A stretch of DNA of 64,000 nt from Mycoplasmoides alvi ATCC 29626 (GTDB lineage: Bacteria; Bacillota_I; Bacilli_A; Mycoplasmatales; Mycoplasmoidaceae). This document shows positions 45,994 through 59,805 of this stretch, piece by piece. Each line of letters starts with the position of its first letter. Position 1 is the first letter of the stretch. A program made the position numbers and the translations under genes. Below the pieces are notes generated by a model. The model was given only the letters and a program-made list of their open reading frames with translations. It ran no database searches and had not been told where the DNA came from. Location: positions 59,416 through 123,415 of the forward strand of contig NZ_KL370825.1 of the NCBI RefSeq assembly GCF_000701785.1. The letters are read 5' to 3'.

Positions 45994-46623
45994 ATGAAAA
46001 TGAATATTTTAAGACGAAGTAAAAAATATTTTTTATTATTATCAATTTTGGTTTTAATTTTTATATTTTCACTAACACTTACATCTTGTGCTTTGCCAGA
46101 AGAATTAAATCAAGATACAATTGTTAACCAATTTTTTCCAAATTTTTGAGTTTTTCTCGCTAATATCATTGCATTAATTTTGTTGTTAGTTGTAATGATT
46201 TGGTTTTTATGAAAACCAACAAAAAGAACTCTTGCTAATCGTTCTGAAATTATTCAAAAGAACATTGATGAAGCAAATAATGCAAGAAAGGAAGCAGAGT
46301 TATACTTATTACAAGCAAATGAAAAGCGGATGAAAGCAATTAGTGAGGCTCAAAAAATTGTTAATAATTCAACTAATGAAGCATATCAAATTAAAAATGA
46401 AATTGAGACTAAAGCTCGTCGGGATGCCAATGTAATTTTGCAGAATGCTCGAAATGAACTTACAAAGCAAGAAAATCGCTTGCGATCTCAATTAAATGAA
46501 GAAATTATTGAATTAACAATTGCTGCTACAACAGAATTAACAAAAAAATCTATTTCAAATGAAGATAACAAAAAATTTATTGAAACATTTATTTCTGAAT
46601 TGGAGGAAATAGATTTTGAATAA
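45994..46623 (+). CDS. atpF: ATP synthase Fo subunit b, lipoprotein type
   Basis: 209 residues. The N-terminus has a signal peptide with a lipobox ending LTSC, then a second hydrophobic helix (IIALILLLVVMIWFLW) and a long charged coiled coil (REAEL to FISELEEIDFE). A lipidated b subunit is known in M. pneumoniae relatives. A second in-frame ATG lies at 46000. It overlaps atpH by 8 bases. Confidence 0.9.
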
Positions 46624-47158
46624 AATTGCTAGTTTTGCTAAAGCATTATATTCACTTGCAGATGAAAAAAAAATAATCAAAATTATTTTTGATCAAATTG
46701 AAAGTTTTTTATCTTTATTGCATACTCATCCAGAAATTATCAAATTGTTTGATAATCAATCATTAAATAAATTGGATAAGTTTAACATTATTGATAAAAC
46801 ATTTAAAAATCACTTTAATGATTTACTTTGCAATTTTATGCGAGTTCTTATTGATATGCATAGTTTTTACGACATTAAATTAATTTTTAAAAAATATTTA
46901 GAAATTGTTGAAGAAAAAGAAAGTTCACAATTCATTAAGATTATTTCTGCATTTGCTTTAGAAGATAAGCAAATTGAACAAATCAAATGCATATTAGAGC
47001 AAAAAACTAAAAAAAATTTAATTATTAAAGTAGAAATTGACCCCAATGTTATTGCTGGAATTAAAATTGAATCTGAATCCAATTCAATTGACTATACGAT
47101 TAAAGGTAAGTTAAAAGCAATTGCAGCAAGTTTACACTCAACAAGATTTATTAGATAG
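46616..47158 (+). CDS. atpH: ATP synthase F1 subunit delta (TTG start)
   Basis: 180 residues, the OSCP/delta stator protein. The start is TTG at 46616, supported by GGAGG at 46602-46606. The gene overlaps the end of atpF. The N-domain begins NKIASFAKALYSLADEKKII, and the C-terminus ends IKGKLKAIAASLHSTRFIR, matching the family pattern. Confidence 0.9.
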   Translation: MNKIASFAKALYSLADEKKIIKIIFDQIESFLSLLHTHPEIIKLFDNQSLNKLDKFNIIDKTFKNHFNDLLCNFMRVLIDMHSFYDIKLIFKKYLEIVEEKESSQFIKIISAFALEDKQIEQIKCILEQKTKKNLIIKVEIDPNVIAGIKIESESNSIDYTIKGKLKAIAASLHSTRFIR

Positions 47159-47167
47159 GAGATTAAA

Positions 47168-48736
47168 ATGGCAATTAATTTAGATGAAATATCATCTTTA
47201 ATCAAGGAACAAGTTAAAAAATATTCAGACAAAATTTTAACCAATGAAAAAGGTTATGTTGTTTCAATTAGTGATGGTATTGCTAAAGTTAGTGGTTTAG
47301 ATAATGTTATTTTGAATGAATTAGTTAAATTCGAAAATGGTTCTTTTGGAATTGCTTTTAACCTTGAATCTAATAGTGTTGGTGTCATTATGTTGGGTGA
47401 GTATTATGATATCCACGAAGGTTCATTAGTAGAAAGAACATCAAGAGTTATTGAAGCCCCGGTTGGGGATGCATTAATTGGTCGAGTTGTTAATGGAATT
47501 GGTGTACCTATTGATGGTAAAGGTGAATTAAAAAATGTTACTTATGAACCAATTGAAAAAATTGCTCCTGGAGTGATGGAGAGACAAACAGTTAATGAAC
47601 CACTAGAAACAGGCATTTTAGCAATTGATTCAATGTTACCTATTGGCAAAGGTCAACGTGAATTAATTGTTGGTGATCGACAAACAGGCAAAACAACTAT
47701 TGGAATTGATGCAATTATTAATCAAAAGAATAAAAATGTTTATTGTGTTTATGTTGCTATTGGACAAAAAAATTCTTCTATTGCGCAAATTTCTAGTCAA
47801 TTAGAATCTGCAGATGCAATGAAATATACAACAATTGTTTCATCTACAGCATCAGAGATTCCTGCTTTATCTTATGTTGCCCCATTTACTGGAATAACCA
47901 TTGCTGAATATTGAATGCGTCAAGGACGTGATGTTTTAATTGTTTATGATGATTTGTCTAAACATGCAGTTGCTTATAGAACAATTTCCTTATTATTACG
48001 TAGACCTCCTGGTCGTGAAGCTTACCCTGGTGATATTTTTTATTTACACTCTCGTTTATTGGAACGTGCTGGGCACTTATCCAAAGAATTAGGTGGAGGT
48101 TCAATTACTGCTTTGCCAATTATTGAAACTCAAGCTGGAGACATTTCTGCTTATATTCCAACTAATGTAATTTCAATTACAGATGGGCAATTATTTATGG
48201 TTACTAATTTATTTAATTCAGGTCAAAGACCAGCAATTCATGTTGGCTTGTCTGTAAGTCGTGTTGGTTCAGCAGCTCAAACTAAAGCAATTAAACAAGT
48301 TTCTGGTTCTTTAAAATTAGAGTTAGCCCAATATCGAGAATTAGATGTATTTAGTCAATTCGGTAGTGATTTAGATAATGAAACTAAAAAAATTCTTGAC
48401 CATGGTAAACGAGTAATGGAAATGTTAAAACAATCAAATGGTCAGCCATTAGACCAAGCAATGGAAGCAATTTTTTTATTTGCAATTAAAGAACGTTTTA
48501 TTAAGTGAATTCCAATTGAAAATATTCAAGCATTTAAAAAAGAAATGATTTCTTATTTTGCTAATTCAGATACTTATAATAAATTAGTAGTTAATAAAGT
48601 TTTTGATGATTCTTTGACAAAATCTTTACGAAACGCCTTTAAAACCTTTATTAAAGAATTTGTCATGGCTATTCCTGGTTATGATATTAGTAAATTTGGT
48701 GATGAAACTGAACTAAATTCAACTGGAGAATTTTAG
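47168..48736 (+). CDS. atpA: ATP synthase F1 subunit alpha
   Basis: 522 residues after reading two TGA codons as Trp. The P-loop is [13 protein letters not shown] near residue 172, and [26 protein letters not shown] is split here only by description: the family signature [10 protein letters not shown] follows it. [13 protein letters not shown] is the arginine-finger segment. The AGGAG site precedes the ATG. Confidence 0.96.
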
Positions 48737-48739
48737 ATC

Positions 48740-51032
<2,293 letters not shown>

Positions 51033-51033
<1 letters not shown>

Positions 51034-51440
51034 TGGCAAATAATTTAGTTCATTTAAAAATTTTAACTCCCCATGGTATTAAATTTGATCAGGATATAAG
51101 AATGGTTGAGTTAAAAACTATGGAAGGATATATTGGATTAATGTGTAATCACGTTCCTTTTGTTGCACCATTATCAGCAAATGTTATTTACATTACTCAT
51201 GAAAATAAAAATCGTGAATCAGGTGTTTTAAATAGCGGAACAGTTTATGCTACAAAAAATGAAATTAAAATTTTTGCTTTTAATTTTGTTTTAACAAAAG
51301 ACATTGATGTTGCCAAAGTTGCTGCAAGAAAAAAAATGTTAGAGCAACAATTATCACGAATTAATGATTTAACTGAAACAACCAAAATTGAAAAATTATT
51401 AGCTTATGAAATATTAAAATTAAAACAAGTACAAAAATAA
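51033..51440 (+). CDS. atpC: ATP synthase F1 subunit epsilon
   Basis: 135 residues. The beta-sandwich starts LVHLKILTPHGIKFDQDIRM and has GYIGLMCNHVPFVAPL; the C-terminal helix follows. The start overlaps the atpD stop (TAATG), a sign of coupling. It is the last recognisable subunit of the operon. Confidence 0.93.
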
Positions 51441-51459
51441 TTTGGTTAATTTAATTTAA

Positions 51460-52698
51460 ATGAAGAATACAATTTCTTATGAGGCTTGTTTAACTTTATC
51501 AATTACTGACAATTTAAAAAATGGATTTTGGTATACTTTCAATTCTGATAGTTTTTATTTTGTTTATGATGAAAATCCTAAAAAAATTACTGATTTTTAT
51601 AAAATAAGTTTAGGTATTTTGCCACCTAAAGTTGGCAATGTTTTATATAATGACGTTTCTTTATGAAATTTATCCGATTTTAAACGTAGCAAGTTTATTT
51701 CTGAAAATATTAGTACATTTAGTATTGAGGAATTTCAATTAATTAAAAAACAAACAGTTTATAAAATTATTTATGATGAGATTTTTATTTTTTCAAAAAA
51801 TTTAATTAAAAGTAAAAAACTTACAATTGAATATTTAAAATCTTATAACTTACTTAAATATGCTAAAAAAAGATTTCATGAATTAAATGCATTAACACAA
51901 AATAAAATTCTTTGTTTTAAATTAACTTACAAAAAACCAAAATATTTATTTTTAAATTTATTAAATATAGATTTAACTTCTTTTGATTGAAAAAATTTTA
52001 TTTTGAAATTAAAAAAAATGGTTATTAACAAAAATATTTGTTGTTTAATCTTTACAGATATTTTTTTTAAATTATCCAATTTTGCTAAAATTGATCTTAG
52101 TGATAACCAATATTATGTATCATTAAATTCAACTTATACTATACCTGAAAGCACAAACAATAAAGACTTTAAAAATTGATATTTTTTTAAAACATTTATC
52201 ATAGGTTTTTTTACTTTCTTTTTAAAAAATTTTTTTTGATTATCTTGTTATAGCTTAGCATTATTTTTTTCATTCTTTTTGACAAATATTTTTTGTGTAA
52301 TTAATTTTAAAGAACTTTTTAATTTAGATTTTAACATCAGTTGAGTTATAAAATTTTTACTTTTAATTTTGTTTATTGTTACTAATGTAATAATTTTGTA
52401 TTTAATCAAGAAAAATTATATTAAAAGTTTTAATACAATTAATTTTTTAATTACAAAAGGATATAGTAAATTTTTTGGAATTAATTGATACATAGTATTT
52501 GATGTTAGTATTTTTTTATTAATAACAGCATTAAATGTGATTATTAACTATTTATTATCTATCTATGCAAAGTGAGAAATTTATTTTTCTAATATGATAT
52601 GACCAATAATTATTTATTTTTTCATTCATGCTGTTGCATGCTCATTCCATTATGTTTATTCTTATAAATACTATGCAATTTTAGACTTTAAACATTAA
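51460..52698 (+). CDS. degenerate ABC-ATPase fused to a membrane domain
   Basis: 412 residues after merging TGA. Residues 1-220 follow the order of an ABC nucleotide-binding domain: DSFYFVYDENPKKITDF in the place of the P-loop, LGILPPKVGNVLYND like the glycine-rich G.v.y.g strand, a helix region, then KPKYLFLNLLNIDLTSFDW where Walker B and D-loop belong. No Walker A GxxGxGKS, signature or Walker B remains, so ATPase activity is not expected. The C-terminal part has about six hydrophobic helices. It starts 19 bases after atpC and may share its transcript. Confidence 0.55.
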
Positions 52699-52829
52699 AT
52701 ACTTTTGACATTAAACTAAAAAAAGACTATCCTAAAAGCAACATAATTAAAATTATTTAATGCAGTGACACAAAATTTATTAATTTTTTAAAAATTACAC
52801 ATGCATTTGACACAATAATAATTTATTTA

Positions 52830-54614
52830 TTAAATATCAGCATACTTGTTAATTCTGAACAAAGCAATAGAGTTTTTATCAACTCCATAATTTGTAGTAT
52901 AAACTCCCCCTCATTTGGGACCTGTGATAACAACTCTTAAATAATCATTTTTATTAAATGATCTAATGTTACGATAATTAATACCTTTTTCTGCATCTCA
53001 CTTATCATTTTGGAAATATCAAAGTAAATTTTTATTAGTAGTTTTTTGTAAATCTGATTTTATTCATTTAACTCAATTTCATTCATTATTACCACGATTA
53101 TTGTATAGAGCAAAAACTTGTCCATTTTTATCAATGTATACAATTTTATAAGTATTTAGATCATAAAAAAACTTATTTCTTGGTATTGCTGCAGCTTTTG
53201 ATCATCCAGTTTCAGGAACAATTACATAATTTTGATTTTGATAAAATCATGAAAGTTCAATATCAATTAGTTTAGTCTTTGATTCTTGAGGCAACAAAAT
53301 ACAAGTATCACAAGTATCTTTGCTAATTGAAATATATACTTCTTCAAAATTAGAATCATAATCATCTATATGTCTCAAAAATAATTTATTAGTTTTAATT
53401 TCTCTTTGTAAAGAAAAATTTTTAATTTTTTTATTTTTTATTCTAAATAATGTTTCATTGTCTCTTACAATTGTTCTTTCTAAAGATCATTTTTGTGATT
53501 CATCATTAATTGAACCAATTGCATAAGCTAATTCATAATGAGTTTGAAACCCAACATAAACAGGTGTTAATGCATAGGAGTATTCTTTATTTTTTGGGTT
53601 CCAAACTAATCTATGAAAAGCATCATAAATAAAATCTGGCGCTTTTTCTCATAGATTAAAATTAATAAGTTTTGCTAAATTATAATTTTTTTGATTTTCA
53701 AAAAATAAAACAAAAAGTTGCTTAGTTTTAAGAGTACGTAAATAAAGTTTTTGAGCAAAACTAGAACTTAAAATAAAAGGTTTTAATTTTATATCTTTTA
53801 AATTCTTATGAATTAATTGTTTATCATAGTAACAAAATAATTGTCTTTTATTATTAAGAGATCTTTTATCTCTTGGACTATCGGGCAAAAATGAACAAGC
53901 AAAACCTAAAGATGCTGCTACTCCTCCTGATGCATCTGATTCAAGAAGTTCATTTGGTATACTAACTCTTGAAGTTGTTGCAATAGTTGCACCTTCTGTA
54001 TATGGCAAATCATTTGCATATGTATTTGAATCTACATAGTTGGGATTTAAAATTTCAGGTTCATTTATTCTTGGTGTAAAATAAACAGTATCTTGTTGAT
54101 GTCGAATATGAATAGGATCAATTGAAACAGAATCTACTCTTCATGCTGATCGAACTCTTTCCCTTGGAATAGGACCAACATTAAATCATTCTCTTTGATA
54201 AGCAAAATCTCTTAAAACTGAGTCTGTTGCATCTATTGCTGTTTCTAAATTACCTTCTTCAAAATCAATTAAACCTGTGTTAATTCGTTGTTGATAAAAA
54301 CTAGCAGTTCTTTGAGCACTATAAACATTTTCATCAGCTCTAATTTCATATAAATAATATTCCAAATTTTGAAAAGGATTATTCATCATTCCTCCAAAAA
54401 ACCTTAAGCTTGAATCTGGTGAATCAGAAGCTGAAATAATGCCACTTCTATCATCTTCAGGTATTTCATCACCTAATGAATATCCTAAAATATGTCGAAA
54501 AAAATTTGTGTTTGTTCCTCAAGGTTGAAACCCTTCTTCAAAAATTTCATTAGGCGGACGAGAATCAATTCGATATATAAGCTTTGGTGATCCTTGAGAA
54601 TTTCTATTTGGCAT
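52830..54614 (-). CDS. CARDS-toxin-like ADP-ribosyltransferase
   Basis: 594 residues after reading TGA as Trp; M. pneumoniae CARDS TX is 591 as I recall it. AGGAGAAA precedes the ATG. The N-domain (pertussis toxin S1-like ART) starts MPNRNSQGSPKLIYRIDSRP, with catalytic-type Arg15 in IYRID, ISAS (S61-A62-S63) for the STS motif and Glu142 in FAYQREW. SLRFFGG, YEIRADENVY and RINEPEILNP are also shared with CARDS. A Cys pair (about 21 apart) sits after the ART domain, as in CARDS. The C-terminal half has aromatic, beta-trefoil-type sequence (WNWVKWIKSDL, GGVYTTNYG). I see no KELED retrieval motif and no signal peptide. Confidence 0.85.
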
Positions 54615-54882
54615 AAAATATTTCTCCTAAAATTTATTATTTAGAATGATAGAGATACTAGAAAATATTAAATAATTTTATATTAAAAATTATGTTGTTT
54701 AATAAACTAGATGCTTGTATTAAAAATAATTTAATAAATAAAAATTAATATTTTTAATTATTCATTTAAATTTTTATTTAACTTCATAGAGACAATCATA
54801 GCAATTATCATAATATATTATTTATGCCTTATGAAATGTTATAATTAACTCCATTAATATTTCAATTTAAGAATTTAGTTTA
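54615..54882. other. divergent intergenic region upstream of the toxin gene
   Basis: 268 bases between the toxin start and the small plus-strand gene. It is AT-rich with several TATAAA/TATTTT-like boxes in both directions; no operator or hairpin I can support. Confidence 0.35.
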
Positions 54883-55020
54883 ATGTCACAAAATCAAGAA
54901 AATACAAACAAAACCAAAATGGATAAAAGTAAAAAGATTAGAATTATTATTGCATCAATAATTCTAATTATTTTAATTGGTATTGTTGTAGCTGCTGTTG
55001 TGGCAACGACAACTCATTAA
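54883..55020 (+). CDS. 45-residue single-helix membrane peptide
   Basis: The ORF ATG 54883 to TAA 55020 reads MSQNQENTNKTKMDKSKK, then a clean helix of about 23 residues (IRIIIASIILIILIGIVVAA), then VATTTH. It has a positive-inside start and no TGA. It lies 17 bases before proS on the same strand and divergent to the toxin. Whether it is expressed is unknown. Confidence 0.5.
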   Translation: MSQNQENTNKTKMDKSKKIRIIIASIILIILIGIVVAAVVATTTH

Positions 55021-55037
55021 TAATACTAAGTAATGCT

Positions 55038-56459
55038 ATGAAGAAAAATCGTGAAATTATTAGTCAAATAGTATCTTTAAGTGATTGATATACAAGCGTT
55101 GTTGAAAAAGCAGAACTAATTCATTATAGTCCCATCAAAGGTTTCATGAGTTTTCTACCTCGTGGTTGAAGCATATGAGAACAAATTCAAAAGCATTTAA
55201 ATAAGAAATTTGAAGAATTAAAAATTAAAAATGTTGCTTTACCTAGCTTATTTCCTTATGGTGATTTGCTTTTAGAAGCAAATCACATTAAGGGTTTTAA
55301 TCCAGAATTATTTTTGATTGAGAGCAAAAATCATGAAAAATTGTCTAGTCCATATGTTTTGAGACCAACTTCAGAAGTAGCTTTTTGCAAACTATGAAGT
55401 GAAATTTTACAAAATTATTCTCAACTACCATTTCTTTATAATCAATGGTGTAATGTTTTTCGTGTTGAAAAATCTACACGACCATTTTTACGTAATAGTG
55501 AATTTCATTGACAAGAAATGCATGGAGCTTTTTCTGACAGTTCAAGTTGTATTGATATGGTTAAGAAAATGCATGATATTTATGCATGACTTATTAATGA
55601 TGTCTTAATGATACCTACTTTGTCTGGACTAAAAAGTGAAAATGAAAAATTTGCTGGCGCAATTGAAACTTATACAATTGAAACAATTATGCCAGATGGA
55701 CAAGCTTTACAATCTGCTACTAGTCATAATTTAGGTCAAAATTTTTCTAAAGCTTTTGATATCAAGTATCAAAATAAAAATAATATTTATGAATTTGTTC
55801 ATACAATGTCTGCAGGATTATCTACAAGAATTATTGGTGGCTTAATTATGAGTCATGGAGATGATAATGGTTTGGTGTTGCCATTCAGTATTGCCCCTAC
55901 ACAAATTATGATTTTGACTTTATTTGGAAATAAAAATTCTGAAGTTGTAAATTTTGCAAATGAACTCTTTAATAGTTTAAAGCAAAAATATAGAGTGGAT
56001 GTTGATTTTTCAGATAACTCATTAGGGTATAAAATAAATCAACAAGAAATTTATGGAGTTCCTTTGTTAATAATTGTGGGACCAAACGAATTAAATAATA
56101 AAACTGTTTTATTAAAATGACGGAATAGTTCAGATAAAGAAATAGTTTCAATTAATAATATTTCTCAAAAGATTTTAAACAACATTTCAGTTTATAATAA
56201 TAGTTTATATGCAAAAGTTAGTAGTCGATATCAAAATCAAATTGTTAAGGTTTATAATTTGGATGACTTTAAAAAATCTTTAAATGATAAAAAAGTGCTC
56301 TTAGTTGGTTGAAGTGGTACAATTGATGATGAAAATGAAATTAAAAAAACAACTGGGGCAACTATTCGTTGTATAACCAATTTGTCAACAAACAATATTA
56401 ATTGTTTTTATACAAACAAACCTGCTCAACATTTAGTTTATTTTGCTAGATCATATTAG
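55038..56459 (+). CDS. proS: prolyl-tRNA synthetase (archaeal/eukaryal type)
   Basis: 473 residues after merging several TGA codons. It is class II: motif 2 region [12 protein letters not shown] and [25 protein letters not shown], motif 3 [17 protein letters not shown]. The size and the C-terminal domain ending YFARSY fit the short type 3 ProRS of mollicutes, which lacks the large editing insertion of E. coli ProRS. Confidence 0.93.
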
Positions 56460-56636
56460 TTAGCATTTGAATAATCAATTATGAGTATTTGATATACTCA
56501 AAACATTAAAATTAAAGTTATTCATTTAAAAATTATTTTTAATTTTAGAATCTAAGTGGTCTAGAAGAACATTTAATATATTAACTTAGATTTAAATTTG
56601 TTTTAATAAATATTGGAGAAGTTTGAATACTTTTTT

Positions 56637-57308
56637 ATGGACAAGAATAAAAATAATGAATCAAAAATTGTAGAAAATAAATCAACAAGTGAATTAGTTA
56701 CTGAAATCAATTTTTCAAAAGAAATTAGAATTACACGTATTTTTACTGATGGTAATTTAATTTCTCAACATAAGGAAAGATTAAGAAAAGGAATTAAAAA
56801 TATTTCTGAACAAGTTCTAGATTTTGAAACTGTTCAAATGGTAATAAAAGATAATTTATTTTCAGCAGCAATGGAAGAAATTGTTAGTCATTTTAAATTT
56901 AATATTGATTCTGAATATCGTAATTTTATTGAAGAAAATGTTAAACATTCATTAATGCAACCATCTGGAAAAGAACCTGAAGCACGCGTTGTTACTGAAA
57001 TTTCAGAGAAGATAATCAAAAAAGGACTTGTTTTTAATTACTTGGAAAAATTGTGAAAAATTGAAGTATCTGATCAAGAAATTAAAGACATGCTAGATAT
57101 TTATTATCAAAAAACTAATGAATCTATTAGAGATGTTTTGGAAGATAAAGAACGATTTGAAGGTATTAGAAAAGCTATTTTGGAAGAAAAATTAATTATT
57201 AAAACAATTAGTGCTTTTCCAATTAGATTTGATTTGCAAATTCCTGTGCCAGTTTCTTCATCTGATTCATCAAACTCTTCATCTTTTGATAATAACAAAA
57301 AAAACTAA
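56637..57308 (+). CDS. trigger-factor C-domain-like protein
   Basis: 223 residues from the ATG at 56637; TTG at 56613 is an alternative start. The helical pattern (FETVQMVIKDNLFSAAMEEIVSHFKF, then EPEARVVTEISEKIIKKGLVFNYLEKLWKIEVSDQEI, then a Ser-rich tail) resembles the C-terminal chaperone domain of trigger factor. The ribosome-binding motif and PPIase domain are absent. The gene order next to SSB-like and thrS resembles M. genitalium as I recall it. A chaperone role is inferred. Pieces over 20 residues are not quoted in full length as evidence but can be read at these positions. Confidence 0.5.
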
Positions 57309-57309
57309 C

Positions 57310-57323
57310 ATGTTAATTAACAT
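57310..57323. promoter_or_regulatory. 14-base perfect palindrome
   Basis: ATGTTAA joined to TTAACAT between the trigger-factor-like gene and the -10 box of the next. It could be an operator or part of a weak terminator; by composition it might be chance. Confidence 0.3.
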
Positions 57324-57345
57324 AATATAGAGGTATTTTTTACAT

Positions 57346-57351
57346 TATAAT
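57346..57351 (+). promoter_or_regulatory. -10 box for the SSB-like gene
   Basis: TATAAT 50 bases before the ATG at 57401. Confidence 0.5.
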
Positions 57352-57400
57352 AGTACTTGTGTTTCTCTAAATCTTTTATAAGATAAGTTATCTAAGTTTA

Positions 57401-57685
57401 ATGCTAAATAAAGTTATTATTGAAGGTGAAATTGATAGTTATCGATGGTCTAGTAATAATACTGGATTTTATGTATCTATCAAGCAATATCGAATGTTTG
57501 GTAAGACCAAATTTACTGACTATTTTACATTGTATGCTAATAAACCTCTAAGTGATGAATTAGAAAAATATGTTAAAAATTATGAAACCATTGCTGTTGA
57601 AGGAGTTTTAAGAACTTATCAAGATTATCGTAGCAAGCAATGAAAAGTAGCTATTGAAGTTTTAGAGATTATTATTAACGAATAA
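57401..57685 (+). CDS. SSB-like OB-fold protein
   Basis: 94 residues after reading TGA as Trp. It begins MLNKVIIEGEIDSYRWSSNN and contains FTDYFTLYANKP and IAVEGVLRTYQDYRSKQW, the order of strands of a single-stranded DNA-binding OB fold. It lacks an acidic C-terminal tail. A second SSB-like paralogue in the genome is plausible, since M. genitalium also has an SSB-like gene near thrS. Confidence 0.65.
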
Positions 57686-57728
57686 ATATTTTGTATTTTA
57701 AATTAATTTTAATTGTGAGAATAAATTC

Positions 57729-58049
57729 ATGGAAGAATATGTTAATTATGTAAAAATTTCTGGAATGTTGGATAAGGTTAGTAGACGAGACAGTGGTTCT
57801 TTTTTTGCTAGATTAGTTCAATCAGGATTATTAGGGAATGTTAGAAGCGAACATTTTTATGAATTGTACATCGGAAGTGAAGATGTTCATATTCAAAAAT
57901 TTTTAATTGCTGGAACATGGCACATGGTTGAGGGTAAGTTAACTATTTTTAAATCACGTTATGGTCATAAAATGTTAATTCATGTAAAAAATATTATTCC
58001 ATTGGAAGATAACCACCCAAACATTAATGAAGTGCACTTTGATAAGTAA
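57729..58049 (+). CDS. small OB-fold-like protein
   Basis: 106 residues starting MEEYVNYVKISGMLDKVSRR. It has FYELYIGSED, then WHMVEGKLTIFKSRYGHKML, which again resembles an OB fold of the SSB type but is more diverged. It lies between the SSB-like gene and thrS, with no TGA. It may be a duplicate of the preceding gene; a DNA- or RNA-binding role is inferred only. Confidence 0.5.
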   Translation: MEEYVNYVKISGMLDKVSRRDSGSFFARLVQSGLLGNVRSEHFYELYIGSEDVHIQKFLIAGTWHMVEGKLTIFKSRYGHKMLIHVKNIIPLEDNHPNINEVHFDK

Positions 58050-58069
58050 ATCTAAACAGGTATATAAAA

Positions 58070-59803
58070 ATGAATTTGTGATCTTCAACATTGTGCTTAT
58101 TGATAAAGTTATTTTTAATGCAAGAAGATAAATGAATTAATTTTGGTGAAATAAATTCAAGTGATAATATTGTTAGTTTGGATTTTTTTTCTAAAAATGT
58201 TGTTATTAGCAGTAATGATTTCAAATCTATTGAAAAAAAACTTATAAAATTAGCTTTAAATTTAAAAAAATATGAAGTAGTTTATTTAAACAAGAGTGAA
58301 GCGCTAGAAATTTTAAAATTTGATCCTTTTAGTACTGAATTAATAAATAAATCTAATTTAAAAAAATTTAAATTTCTAAATTTAAAGGAAAAAAATTTAC
58401 TAATTTGACATGAAGCAAATATTTTAGAAAAAGTTTCACTTTTAAAATTTTTTAGTTTGTTATCAATTAGTGGGGTATATTGGCAAGGAAAGGAAACAAA
58501 TAATCAATTAACTCGAATAAGTTTTGTTGCATTTCCAGAACAAAATGAATTGGATAAATTTCTTAAAGAATTAGAAGAATCTAAAGAACGAGATCATCGT
58601 AGAATTGGTAAAAATCTTGAATTATTTACATTTAATAGTTTAACTGGAGCAGGAATGCCAATTTGACTACCTGCTGGAACTATTTTGCGCAATTTAATTG
58701 GGGATTATGTTCATGATTGCCAAATTAAATATGGATTTAATTTTGTATGTACCCCTGTTATGGGTAATTTAGATTTGTATAAACTTAGTGGTCACTATAG
58801 TCATTATGGCGAAGATATGTTTCCTCCGATGAAATTAAATAATGAAATGATGATTCTTAGACCTATGACATGCCCCCACCATTGCTTAGTTTATCTAAGT
58901 AAGCCAAGATCTTACCGGGATTTACCAATAAGATTGTCAGAAGATTCTATTTTACATCGTTATGAAAGTTCTGGGGCATTAACAGGATTAGAACGTGTAA
59001 GAATGATGACTTTATTAGATAATCATATTTTTTGTTTGCCAGATCAAATTGAAAATGAAATTATTAATGCTTATAAAATTATTAATGAAGTTATGAATAC
59101 TTTTAATATTAAATTTGATCATGTTGATTTATCACTACACGATCCAAAAAATAAAAGCAAGTTTATAGATGATGAAAAAATGTGAGAAACAAGTGAATCA
59201 CAACTAGAATTGGCTTTGCAAAAATTAAATATAAAATATTCAAAACAAATTGGAGATGCAGCATTTTATGGTCCTAAAATTGATTTTCAATGCCGAACTG
59301 CTTTGAATAAAATAATTACTTGTTCAACGATCCAATTGGATTTTTCTTTGCCAAAAAAATTTAATACAGTCTACATAAATTCTAATAACCAAGAAAGTAA
59401 TTGTGTTATTGTTCATCTTGGTATTATTGGAACATATGAACGATTTATTGCAACCCTATTAGAACAAACTAGTGGAGTTTTACCATTATGATTAGCACCA
59501 TTACAAGTTCAAATTATTCCTGTAAATAATCAAATTCATAATAGTGCATGTCAAAAATTATTTAAATTTTTAACTGATAATAAAATTCGTTGTGAAGTAG
59601 ATAATCGTGAGGAACGTTTAGCTAAAAAAATTCGTGATGCACAAACTCGTAAAGTCCCCTTGCAAGTTGTTATTGGAGATCGTGAAGTTGAAAATTTAGA
59701 TCAAATTAATTACCGCCAGTATGGATCTGAAACAGTTATAACAATTTCTACAAATGATTTTGTTAAAATGATTCATGATGCAGGTATAAAACATAAAAAT
59801 TAA
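58070..59803 (+). CDS. thrS: threonyl-tRNA synthetase, editing domain largely missing
   Basis: 577 residues after merging TGA codons (ATG at 58118 is an alternative, 561 residues). The catalytic core is clear: [82 protein letters not shown], and the C-terminal anticodon domain. The region before the core is only about 120 residues. I see no TGS domain and none of the HxxxH/CxxxH motifs of the N2 editing site. Confidence 0.93.
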
Positions 59804-59805
59804 AT

